Shown here: positions 7,926 to 16,488 of the stretch, piece after piece
How positions within the stretch are numbered: the first letter of the stretch is position 1
Layout: each line of letters opens with the position of its first letter
Assembly (NCBI GenBank): GCA_014360205.1
Contig: JACIXZ010000010.1
Span: forward strand, 1 to 55,356
Source of the DNA: Tissierellales bacterium
GTDB taxonomy: Bacteria; Bacillota; Clostridia; Tissierellales; Tissierellaceae
Direction of reading: 5' to 3'
DNA: 55,356 nt
Position numbers and translations under genes: made by a program
The notes under the pieces: generated by a model
What the model was told of the DNA's origin: nothing
Databases searched by the model: none
The model's input: only the letters and a program-made list of their open reading frames with translations

Positions 7926-8948
7926 ATGAGAAAAGAAGATTTTTACTATGATTTACCTAAAGAATTAATAGCTCAAGTACCATTAAAGGATAGAGCAAGT
8001 TCTAGGTTAATGGTTGTTGATAGAAACACAGAAGAAATTAGAAATACTATATTTAGAAATATAATTAATGAGTTGAACCCTGGAGATTGCTTAGTATTAA
8101 ATGATACAAAAGTTTTACCTGCCAGATTATTTGGACATAGGAAAAACAAAGAAGAGAAAATTGAAGTATTATTGCTTAAAAGAATCTCTGACGATTTATG
8201 GGAATGTTTAGTAAGACCTGGGAAAAAGATGAAATTAGGTACTGAAATTGAGTTTGGTGAAGTTTTGTGTGGAAAGGTAATAGATATATCTGATGATGGA
8301 CTTAGAATTATTCAATTTTCTTATGAAGGAATATTCGAAGAAGTTTTAGATGAATTAGGAGAAATGCCACTACCACCTTATATAACAGAAAAACTTGAAG
8401 AAAAAGATAGATACCAAACTGTGTATTCTAAAAATATTGGTTCAGCAGCTGCTCCTACAGCTGGATTGCATTTTGATAATTTGCTGTTAAAAGAAATAGA
8501 AGAAAAAGGAATTAAAACTGCATTCTTAACACTTCATGTTGGACTTGGCACTTTCAGGCCTGTTAAAGTAGAAAATATTGAGGAACATAAGATGCATGCT
8601 GAATATTATGAACTAAGCGAAAAATATGCAAATGTAATCAATACCTCAAGATCAAAAGGAGGAAGGATTGTAGCAGTTGGTACCACATCAATGCGAACAT
8701 TAGAAACCATATCTGATGAAAATGGATTGGTTAAAGCAAAATCAGGATGGACAGATATTTTTATTTATCCAGGCTACAAGTTCAAAATAGTAGATGGCTT
8801 AATTACAAATTTTCATCTGCCTGAATCTACATTATTGATGCTGATTTCTGCATTTGCCAATAGGGACTTAATCATGAAAGCTTATTCCATTGCAATTAAA
8901 GAGAAATACAGATTTTTTAGCTTTGGAGATGCAATGTTTATCAAATAG
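7926..8948 (+). CDS. queA: S-adenosylmethionine:tRNA ribosyltransferase-isomerase QueA
   Basis: QueA, 340 residues, transfers and rearranges the ribosyl part of SAM onto preQ1 in tRNA to give epoxyqueuosine. Family stretches include [10 protein letters not shown] at the N-terminus, [25 protein letters not shown] in the middle, [11 protein letters not shown] and the C-terminal [17 protein letters not shown]. The length is normal. It is paired with tgt 9 bases downstream, as is usual. No preQ1 synthesis gene is in the window. Confidence 0.98.
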   Translation: MRKEDFYYDLPKELIAQVPLKDRASSRLMVVDRNTEEIRNTIFRNIINELNPGDCLVLNDTKVLPARLFGHRKNKEEKIEVLLLKRISDDLWECLVRPGKKMKLGTEIEFGEVLCGKVIDISDDGLRIIQFSYEGIFEEVLDELGEMPLPPYITEKLEEKDRYQTVYSKNIGSAAAPTAGLHFDNLLLKEIEEKGIKTAFLTLHVGLGTFRPVKVENIEEHKMHAEYYELSEKYANVINTSRSKGGRIVAVGTTSMRTLETISDENGLVKAKSGWTDIFIYPGYKFKIVDGLITNFHLPESTLLMLISAFANRDLIMKAYSIAIKEKYRFFSFGDAMFIK

Positions 8949-10079
<1,131 letters not shown>

Positions 10080-10102
10080 TAGAGCTTTTTTAACTTTTAT
10101 TG

Positions 10103-10108
10103 TATAAT
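10103..10108 (+). promoter_or_regulatory. possible -10 box before yajC
   Basis: TATAAT at 10103-10108, 24 bases before the yajC start codon, with no good -35 at the normal distance. It may provide extra expression of yajC beyond the ruv-queA-tgt transcript. Confidence 0.3.
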
Positions 10109-10131
10109 ATATTAAGAAAAGGAGTGATAAA

Positions 10132-10461
10132 GTGGAAGCATTACAAGCATTACTATTACCTATAGCTTTTTTAGCTATTTTTTACTTTTTAGCAATTAGG
10201 CCTCAAAGAAAAAAGGAAAAAGAAATCAAACAAATGAGAGAAAGTTTGAGAGTTGGGGATGAAATTGTAACTATTGGAGGACTATATGGTAAGATTATAA
10301 AAGTAAAAGATGATTATGTTACTTTGGAAGTTGGTCCTTCTAAGACAAAGATGGATTTTGCAAAATGGGCGATTGGGTCTGTTGTTAAATCAAAACCATC
10401 AAGTGACTCGAAAGCAAAAGACCATGAATCTCATGAAGAAGAAAGTTCTGAAAATAACTAA
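10132..10461 (+). CDS. yajC: preprotein translocase subunit YajC
   Basis: YajC, 109 residues, is a small single-span membrane protein associated with SecDF. An N-terminal transmembrane helix (about residues 3-22, including LLLPIAFLAIFYFLAIRPQ) is followed by KKEKEIKQMRESLRVGDEIVTIGGLYGKI, shown here in part only: the key signature is RPQRKKEKE and GDEIVTIGGLYG. The tail is acidic. The start is GTG 10132, six bases after AAGGAGTG. secD and secF follow two genes later, separated by the SCIFF pair. Confidence 0.96.
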   Translation: MEALQALLLPIAFLAIFYFLAIRPQRKKEKEIKQMRESLRVGDEIVTIGGLYGKIIKVKDDYVTLEVGPSKTKMDFAKWAIGSVVKSKPSSDSKAKDHESHEEESSENN

Positions 10462-10472
10462 AAAATCTTTCT

Positions 10473-10503
10473 AAAAGAAAACTTCTAATAGAAGTTTTCT
10501 TTT
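10473..10503 (+). terminator. terminator after yajC
   Basis: AAAAGAAAACTTC (10473-10485) pairs with GAAGTTTTCTTTT (10491-10503) over a 5-base loop, ending in a T-rich arm. It closes the ruvC-to-yajC unit. Confidence 0.75.
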
Positions 10504-10536
10504 AAGGGAATTTTGATTTAGGTTTTTACTAAAATA

Positions 10537-10545
10537 TGATATAAT
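10537..10545 (+). promoter_or_regulatory. extended -10 promoter for the SCIFF gene
   Basis: TGATATAAT (10537-10545) is an extended -10 with consensus TATAAT. No good -35 is present at 17 bases, as is common with extended -10 promoters. It lies 44 bases upstream of the SCIFF start codon and just past the yajC terminator. Confidence 0.5.
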
Positions 10546-10588
10546 AATTTTGTTTTTTATTATCTAGAATAATCAAGGAGGAATTATA

Positions 10589-10744
10589 ATGGAATACATA
10601 AAAACATTAACAAATAAAAACTTAAAAGAAACTACTTTATATGCTGGATGTGGGGAATGCCAGACATCATGTCAATCTGCATGTAAAACATCATGCACAG
10701 TTGGAAATCAAAAATGCGAAAATGAAAAGGCGAATGAAAAGTAG
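10589..10744 (+). CDS. scfA: SCIFF family six-cysteine ranthipeptide precursor
   Basis: A 51-residue peptide too short for ordinary gene calls. It has exactly six cysteines (21, 24, 28, 32, 36, 43) in the SCIFF pattern, with the core GCGECQTSCQSACKTSC and the following TVGNQKC, after a leader beginning MEYIKTLTNKNLKE. SCIFF peptides are substrates of a dedicated radical SAM maturase that makes Cys-to-Thr-type thioether bonds (ranthipeptides). ATG 10589 lies 7 bases after AAGGAGG. The maturase follows at 10786 behind a hairpin. The final product, its export and its function are unknown. Confidence 0.95.
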   Translation: MEYIKTLTNKNLKETTLYAGCGECQTSCQSACKTSCTVGNQKCENEKANEK

Positions 10745-10763
10745 TGGTTTACCACTACTTTTT
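10737..10763 (+). terminator. strong hairpin between SCIFF peptide and maturase genes
   Basis: AAAAGTAGTGG (10737-10747) pairs perfectly with CCACTACTTTT (10752-10762) over loop TTTA, and the arm ends in T5. The stop codon TAG (10742-10744) sits inside the 5' arm, so a ribosome finishing the peptide would cover part of the stem. It should reduce transcription into the maturase gene. Confidence 0.75.
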
Positions 10764-10785
10764 ATTTAGCAGGTGAGGGATGAAT

Positions 10786-12141
10786 ATGAATATGAACAAA
10801 GGTAGGATACATAAATTTTATTTGAATGAGAAATATATTGTGCTTGACATAAATAGTGGTTCAGTACATGTAGTTGATGAAATAGTATATGATATTATTG
10901 AGTACTATGAAGAGTATAATTTTGAAGAAATAGCCACTAAGTTAAGAAATAAGTATGAATACACTAATATATTAAGTGCATACAATGAAATAAAACAGCT
11001 AGAAAATGAGGGTCTTATTTTTTCTGAAAATATGGATATAAATTTGGAATACAATAAAGAAAATATAGTTAAAGCTATGTGCTTACATGTAGCCCATGAC
11101 TGCAATTTGAAGTGTAGGTATTGCTTTGCTTCCCAAGGAAATTTCAATGGAGAAAGGAAGCTAATGGATCTAGAAACTGGCAAGAAAGCACTTGATTTTT
11201 TAGTAAAATCATCAGGTAACAGGCGGAACTTAGAAGTAGATTTTTTTGGCGGGGAACCATTGATGAATTTTGATGTTGTAAAAGAATTAGTCTTTTATGG
11301 CAGAGAATTAGAAAAAAAACATAACAAACATTTTAGGTTTACTATTACGACAAATGGACTATTATTAAATGAAGAAAATATGAGATTTATTAATGAAAAT
11401 ATGGATAACATTGTACTTAGTTTAGATGGTAGAAAAACCGTAAATGATTATATGAGAATGACATTAAATGACAATGGAAGTTATGATATCATAGTGCCAA
11501 AGATTAAAGAAATGATAAAACTTAGGAAAGACAAAGATTATTATGTTAGAGGAACTTTTACATCTAAAAATTTAGACTTTTCAAGAGATTGTATCGAGTA
11601 TTACAATCATGGATTTAAAAACATATCAATGGAGCCTGTTGTAACTGATCTAGATAAAGATTACGCTATTAGAGAAGAACACATTGAAACAATAATGAAA
11701 GAGTATGAGGAATTTTCAAAGATTTACATGAATCTAAGAAAAGAAAGCCCTGACTTTTTGTTCTTCCATTTCATGATTGATTTAAATCAAGGACCTTGTG
11801 CGGTAAAAAAATCAGTAGGCTGTGGAGCTGGAAGCGAATATATAGCAGTAACACCTGAAGGTGATATATACCCATGTCATCAATTTGTAGGTGAAGAAAA
11901 ATTCAAGTTGGGTACTTTAGAAACGGGTATAATTAATATTGAATTAAGAGAGCAGTTTAAATCGGCTAATGTAAATTCTAAGGATAGCTGCAAATCATGC
12001 TGGGCTAAATATTATTGTAGTGGTGGGTGCCATGCAAATGCATATTATTCTAATAATAGCATAATGAAACCACATGATATAAGTTGTAAAATGGAAAAGA
12101 AAAGGATTGAATGTGCACTATCAATTTTAGCAAATGAGTAA
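10786..12141 (+). CDS. scfB: SCIFF radical SAM maturase
   Basis: A 451-residue radical SAM/SPASM enzyme that modifies the SCIFF peptide. An N-terminal precursor-recognition region includes YIVLDINSGSVHVVDEIVYD. The SAM cluster motif is CNLKCRYC (Cys106, 110, 113), followed by the GGEP-type FFGGEPLMNF. The C-terminal SPASM region carries GCGAGSEYIAVTPEGDIYPC and CKSCWAKYYCSGGCHANAYY, binding auxiliary Fe-S clusters. Three in-frame ATGs (10780, 10786, 10792) follow AGGTGAGGG; 10786 gives the best spacing. It ends where secD begins, linking peptide maturation to the Sec genes in one transcript. Confidence 0.96.
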   Translation: MNMNKGRIHKFYLNEKYIVLDINSGSVHVVDEIVYDIIEYYEEYNFEEIATKLRNKYEYTNILSAYNEIKQLENEGLIFSENMDINLEYNKENIVKAMCLHVAHDCNLKCRYCFASQGNFNGERKLMDLETGKKALDFLVKSSGNRRNLEVDFFGGEPLMNFDVVKELVFYGRELEKKHNKHFRFTITTNGLLLNEENMRFINENMDNIVLSLDGRKTVNDYMRMTLNDNGSYDIIVPKIKEMIKLRKDKDYYVRGTFTSKNLDFSRDCIEYYNHGFKNISMEPVVTDLDKDYAIREEHIETIMKEYEEFSKIYMNLRKESPDFLFFHFMIDLNQGPCAVKKSVGCGAGSEYIAVTPEGDIYPCHQFVGEEKFKLGTLETGIINIELREQFKSANVNSKDSCKSCWAKYYCSGGCHANAYYSNNSIMKPHDISCKMEKKRIECALSILANE

Positions 12142-12154
12142 ATTGGAGGCAATG

Positions 12155-13432
12155 ATGAAAAAAAGTTTAATTTTTTTAATTCTTATAATATTTATAATCT
12201 CTACACTTTCATACATCGCTATTTTTGGTATGAACATTGGAGGAATTTCAGTTCCAAACGTAAAAGAATCACTGGATTTGGGTTTGGATTTAAATGGAGG
12301 TATTTATGTAATTTTAGAAGCACAGACAGATAAAACCGGTGATGAACTTGATAGAATAATGCAACAAACTAAGTCAATTATACTTCAAAGGGTAGATGGA
12401 CTAGGTGTATCTGAGCCTAATGTAGTAATTGAAGGTAATAACAGAATTAGAGTAGAATTAGCAGGTATTAGTGACCCACAACAAGCAATTGAATTAATTG
12501 GAAAAACAGCTCAACTTGAGTTTTTAGATCCGAATGGGAATGTTGTTTTAACTGGGCAAAACATAATAGATGCTAAAGTAGTATATAAAGAAGATGTATT
12601 GACAGGAAATAAGCCAGTGGTTTCAATAGAAATGGACAAAGAAGGTTCAGCGATTTTTTATGAACTAACAAATGAATTATCTGCCTTACCATCTCAAAGT
12701 GACAAAACTGTATATATTGTGTTAGATGATAAAATCATTTCAGCTCCTACAGTAATAGAACCAATACAAGACGGAAGACCTATAATCGATGGGGATTTTA
12801 GCTTTGAAGAAGCTAACAACTTGGCAACACTTATTAGAGCAGGAGCTTTACCTGTATCAATGGAGGAACTTCAAACTTCTATAATTGGGCCTTCTTTAGG
12901 GCTTGAAGCGCTTGATAAAAGTATAATAGCTGCTGGATTTGCAATGTTTTTTATATTTTTATTTATGATAATAATTTATAGAGTGCCTGGTTTTGTTTCT
13001 TCTTTAGGATTAATCTTATACACATTAATTGTTCTGTATTTTATGATATTTATAAATGCAAAACTAACATTACCTGGAATAGCAGGACTAGTGTTATCAA
13101 TTGGGATGGCTGTTGATGCTAATGTTGTAATATTTGAAAGAATAAAAGAAGAAATAATATCTGGAAAATCTATAAGGGTATCCATTAAAACAGGATTTGA
13201 TAGAGCATTAAGGTCAATATTAGACTCAAATGTAACTACATTAATTGCTGGAATTATTTTATATGTATTTGGGATTGGACCAATTAAAGGTTTTGGTATA
13301 ACATTAACCATAGGTATTATTGCATCTATGTTAACTGCTGTTTTTTTCACTAAATTCGTGCTTAGAATAATGGCAGATATCACTGGGAACAAAAACCCTT
13401 GGTTATATGGAGTTAAGGAGGCTAAAAGGTAA
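12155..13432 (+). CDS. secD: protein translocase subunit SecD
   Basis: SecD, 425 residues, pairs with SecF to use the proton or ion gradient to pull proteins across the membrane. It has an N-terminal transmembrane helix, the LGLDLNGGIYVILEA signature after it, an extracytoplasmic domain, and five C-terminal helices from about residue 250 including LSIGMAVDANVVIFERIKEE. Start ATG 12155 is 5 bases after GGAGG (12145-12149); the reading frame extends to ATG 12134 inside scfB. Its stop shares a base with the secF ATG, so the two are coupled. Confidence 0.96.
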   Translation: MKKSLIFLILIIFIISTLSYIAIFGMNIGGISVPNVKESLDLGLDLNGGIYVILEAQTDKTGDELDRIMQQTKSIILQRVDGLGVSEPNVVIEGNNRIRVELAGISDPQQAIELIGKTAQLEFLDPNGNVVLTGQNIIDAKVVYKEDVLTGNKPVVSIEMDKEGSAIFYELTNELSALPSQSDKTVYIVLDDKIISAPTVIEPIQDGRPIIDGDFSFEEANNLATLIRAGALPVSMEELQTSIIGPSLGLEALDKSIIAAGFAMFFIFLFMIIIYRVPGFVSSLGLILYTLIVLYFMIFINAKLTLPGIAGLVLSIGMAVDANVVIFERIKEEIISGKSIRVSIKTGFDRALRSILDSNVTTLIAGIILYVFGIGPIKGFGITLTIGIIASMLTAVFFTKFVLRIMADITGNKNPWLYGVKEAKR

Positions 13433-14283
13433 TGGACATACTAAAATATAGGAAAATAACATACTTTATATCATTAGCAATCATAGCTCTTGGGGTGATA
13501 ATGTTTTTTACAAAAGGATTTAATTTGGGTATAGATTTCACTGGAGGTACAATAATAACACTAGATTTAACAGAATATAAATCTATAGATGAATTAAAAA
13601 CTATAACAGATAAATTTGATGAAAACGCCTCAATAATCCATGAAGGTGAAAGCAAAGACAAAATAATTATTAAAAGTAACAAGGATTTAAGTAATGATGA
13701 TATAAATTTACTGATAGATGAATTTAGAAGTCAATACGGTATAGATAATAATAATTATCAAACTGAAAAATTTGGGCCAAGTATGGGAAATGAAATTTTT
13801 AGAAGAGCTATAATTTCTATATTGGTAGCACTTATTTTTATGCTAATATATATATCAATTAGGTTTCAGTTTAATTTTGGATTAGCAGCTATTATAGCTC
13901 TAGTACATGATACTCTGATTATGGTTTCTTTATATTTAATTTTTAATTTCCCGGTTAATAGTGCATTTATAGCAGCTATATTAACAATATTAGGTTATTC
14001 AATAAATGATACAATTATCGTTTTTGATAGAATAAGAGAAGAACTTAGTCTAGACAAGAAAGTAAAACTGGACGTTCTAATTAATAACAGCATAAAGAAG
14101 ACCCTTAGGAGGACAATCTTTACTTCACTAACAACAATAATGGCAGTTTTAAGCCTTTATGTTTTTGGAGTGGATGCAATAAGACAATTGGCACTACCAT
14201 TAATGTTTGGAATGATTGCAGGAACATATTCGACTTTATTTATAGCAAGCCCGATATTATATAATTTAGAATTAAAAAAATAA
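13432..14283 (+). CDS. secF: protein translocase subunit SecF
   Basis: SecF, 283 residues. An N-terminal transmembrane helix (about residues 10-28) precedes the GIDFTGGTIITLDL signature; five further helices fill residues 125-280 and include the conserved ALVHDTLIMVSLY and GYSINDTIIVFDRIRE. ATG 13432 overlaps the secD stop by one base (TAATG), with AAAGG just upstream. The separate secD and secF arrangement differs from the fused SecDF of Bacillus. Confidence 0.97.
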   Translation: MDILKYRKITYFISLAIIALGVIMFFTKGFNLGIDFTGGTIITLDLTEYKSIDELKTITDKFDENASIIHEGESKDKIIIKSNKDLSNDDINLLIDEFRSQYGIDNNNYQTEKFGPSMGNEIFRRAIISILVALIFMLIYISIRFQFNFGLAAIIALVHDTLIMVSLYLIFNFPVNSAFIAAILTILGYSINDTIIVFDRIREELSLDKKVKLDVLINNSIKKTLRRTIFTSLTTIMAVLSLYVFGVDAIRQLALPLMFGMIAGTYSTLFIASPILYNLELKK

Positions 14284-14305
14284 TTTATTTAAAGGGGGCA
14301 AATAA

Positions 14306-14626
14306 ATGAGAAAGAGCTTAATACTAACTTTTGTTTTATCACTAGTTATAATTATATTTGCAATCAACAACAATGCTGTAGTTACAATCGATTTGATTTT
14401 TTCTCAGATTGAAATATCTCAGGCCATAGTGATATTTTTTAGTGTATTATTAGGGGCTGCAATTGCATCAATCGTAAGTTGGATAAGAGAAATGAAGTTA
14501 AAAAAAAATATAAAACAACTTAATTTAAAAATTGAAGAATTAAACAAAACGATTTTCAATCTAGAGGAGACTATCAAAGAAAAAGAGGAGCAAATAAGAT
14601 TGCTTTATTTAAAAGATGAAAATTAA
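14306..14626 (+). CDS. LapA/DUF1049-type small membrane protein
   Basis: A 106-residue protein with two transmembrane helices (about residues 4-22 and 38-60, the second containing FFSVLLGAAIASIVSWI) and a C-terminal coiled coil rich in Glu, Lys and Leu facing the cytoplasm. This matches the LapA/DUF1049 family, whose members are linked to lipopolysaccharide assembly in Gram-negatives but are of unclear role in Gram-positives. AAAGGGGG precedes ATG 14306. It is the last gene of the scfA-secDF unit. Confidence 0.8.
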   Translation: MRKSLILTFVLSLVIIIFAINNNAVVTIDLIFSQIEISQAIVIFFSVLLGAAIASIVSWIREMKLKKNIKQLNLKIEELNKTIFNLEETIKEKEEQIRLLYLKDEN

Positions 14627-14662
14627 ATGTGTTTAAATCAATCTATTGTTTCAACAAGTAAT

Positions 14663-14696
14663 AGAATTTAGATAAAATTGTCTAAATTCTTTTTTT
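14663..14696 (+). terminator. terminator ending the secDF unit, abutting the recJ ribosome-binding site
   Basis: AGAATTTAGA (14663-14672) pairs perfectly with TCTAAATTCT (14681-14690) over 8 bases, followed by T6. The T-run runs straight into the GGAG of the recJ ribosome-binding site at 14697-14700. Transcripts that read through would carry this hairpin directly in front of recJ. Confidence 0.75.
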
Positions 14697-14708
14697 GGAG
14701 TGAAAAAT

Positions 14709-16466
14709 TTGGAAAAGTGGTATATAAGAAATAAAACTGGAAATATAGACAAAATATCAAATGAATTTAATATTTCTAAAGTCCTAGCAAAGTTATTAGT
14801 AAATAGAGACATCATCGATAATGAAAGTATCAATAATTTTTTATATCCCGATATAAATAATCAATATGATGAGCTGTTATTTAACGATTTTCAAATTGCA
14901 ATTAATATCATTAAAAAAAAGATATCAGAGAATAAAAAGATAAGGGTTATTGGAGATTATGATGTTGATGGTATCTCTTCAACATATATACTATATGATT
15001 GTTTAAATAAAATAGGAGCAGATGTTGATTTTTACATTCCACATAGAGTAAATGATGGGTATGGTATTAATAAAACAATTGTTTTAGAAGCAAAAGCTAA
15101 AGGAATTGACACTATTATAACGTGTGACAATGGTATTTCACAATTAGAAGCTTTGGAAATAGCAAAAAATATGGACATGACATACATTATCACTGATCAT
15201 CATGACATCGCAACTGAAAACAACAATAAGAACAATCCGATTTTTAATTTAGCAGATGTCGTAATAAACCCCCATAAGTATTCATGCAAATATCCAAACA
15301 AGAGTATTTGTGGAACAGGTATAGCTTATAAACTAGCTCGAAGTTTGCAGAGAACTTATAAAATACCACATTATAATACAAATTATATAGAATTTGTTGC
15401 ACTTGCTACTATATGCGACATAGTTGATATGAGAGATGAAAATAGAATTTTTGTAGTTGAAGGACTAAAAAAAATAAAAAATACTGAAAATATAGGATTA
15501 AGAACATTATTAAATAAATGCGGTTTAATGGATAAGGAAATAAACACTTATCATATAGGTTTCATTCTTGGACCAATATTCAATGCAACTGGAAGGCTTG
15601 AAAGTGCTTTATTAGCTCTAGAATTGTTGACAACTAACGAGCCAGATAAAGCAAGTGATATTGCTGATAAATTGATTGAGCTTAACCAAGAGAGAAAGGA
15701 TATGACTCAAGAAAGTTTAGACAGAATTTTTAATACAATTGAAAATTCGTATACGAATGATAAAGTTTTAGTAGTATATAATCCTAAGGTACATGAAAGT
15801 GTAGCAGGTATAGTGGCTGGTAAAGTAAAAGAAAGATACCATAAACCGGCAATAATTCTAACAAAGTCTAAAAATCATGTAAAAGGTTCTGCTCGTTCTA
15901 TAGAAGAATATAATATTTATAACGAATTGTTTAAATGTAAAGATATTTTACTCAATTTTGGTGGGCACCCTATGGCAGCAGGGCTATCACTAGATGAATC
16001 TATGATTGAACATTTAAGATATAAGCTTAATAATTTAACAACACTAACTGATGAAGATTTAATTGATAAAATATATATAGACTTACCATTGCCTATTGAA
16101 AATTTAACAGAAAAGTTGATAGAAGAAATTAAACTCATTGAACCCTGCGGGAATGGCAATCCAAAACCATTGTTTGGAGCTAAAGATTTAGAAATATTAA
16201 AATTGAATGTATTTGGGAAAAATAAAAATGTCTTAAAATTTATGTTAAAATCTAGAGAAAAAACATATCAAAATATTGTTTTATTCAAGAATTATGACGA
16301 ATTTTCTTTAGAAATAGAATCAATCTATGGGAAAAACACTTTAGAAAATATGTTGTTAGGTAAAGAAAATAGTTGTAAAATAGATATAATATACTATCCT
16401 GAATTTAATATTTATAATGGATATAAACAAATTCAAATAATAATTAAAAATTATAGATTTGTTTGA
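14709..16466 (+). CDS. recJ: single-stranded-DNA-specific exonuclease RecJ
   Basis: RecJ, 585 residues, is the 5'-3' ssDNA exonuclease of repair and recombination. DHH-family motifs are present: VIGDYDVDGISSTYIL near residue 80, CDNGIS, TDHHDIA near 160, and the DHHA1-side FGGHPMAAGLSLDE near 420; an OB-fold follows (CGNGNPKPLFGAKDLEI). The start is TTG 14709, eight bases after GGAG; GTG 14700 overlaps that site. Only 4 bases longer than needed separate the preceding terminator from its ribosome-binding site. It leads recJ-rel-dtd-MBL-hemZ. Confidence 0.96.
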   Translation: MEKWYIRNKTGNIDKISNEFNISKVLAKLLVNRDIIDNESINNFLYPDINNQYDELLFNDFQIAINIIKKKISENKKIRVIGDYDVDGISSTYILYDCLNKIGADVDFYIPHRVNDGYGINKTIVLEAKAKGIDTIITCDNGISQLEALEIAKNMDMTYIITDHHDIATENNNKNNPIFNLADVVINPHKYSCKYPNKSICGTGIAYKLARSLQRTYKIPHYNTNYIEFVALATICDIVDMRDENRIFVVEGLKKIKNTENIGLRTLLNKCGLMDKEINTYHIGFILGPIFNATGRLESALLALELLTTNEPDKASDIADKLIELNQERKDMTQESLDRIFNTIENSYTNDKVLVVYNPKVHESVAGIVAGKVKERYHKPAIILTKSKNHVKGSARSIEEYNIYNELFKCKDILLNFGGHPMAAGLSLDESMIEHLRYKLNNLTTLTDEDLIDKIYIDLPLPIENLTEKLIEEIKLIEPCGNGNPKPLFGAKDLEILKLNVFGKNKNVLKFMLKSREKTYQNIVLFKNYDEFSLEIESIYGKNTLENMLLGKENSCKIDIIYYPEFNIYNGYKQIQIIIKNYRFV

Positions 16467-16488
16467 AGCCTACGAAAAGGTGATATTT

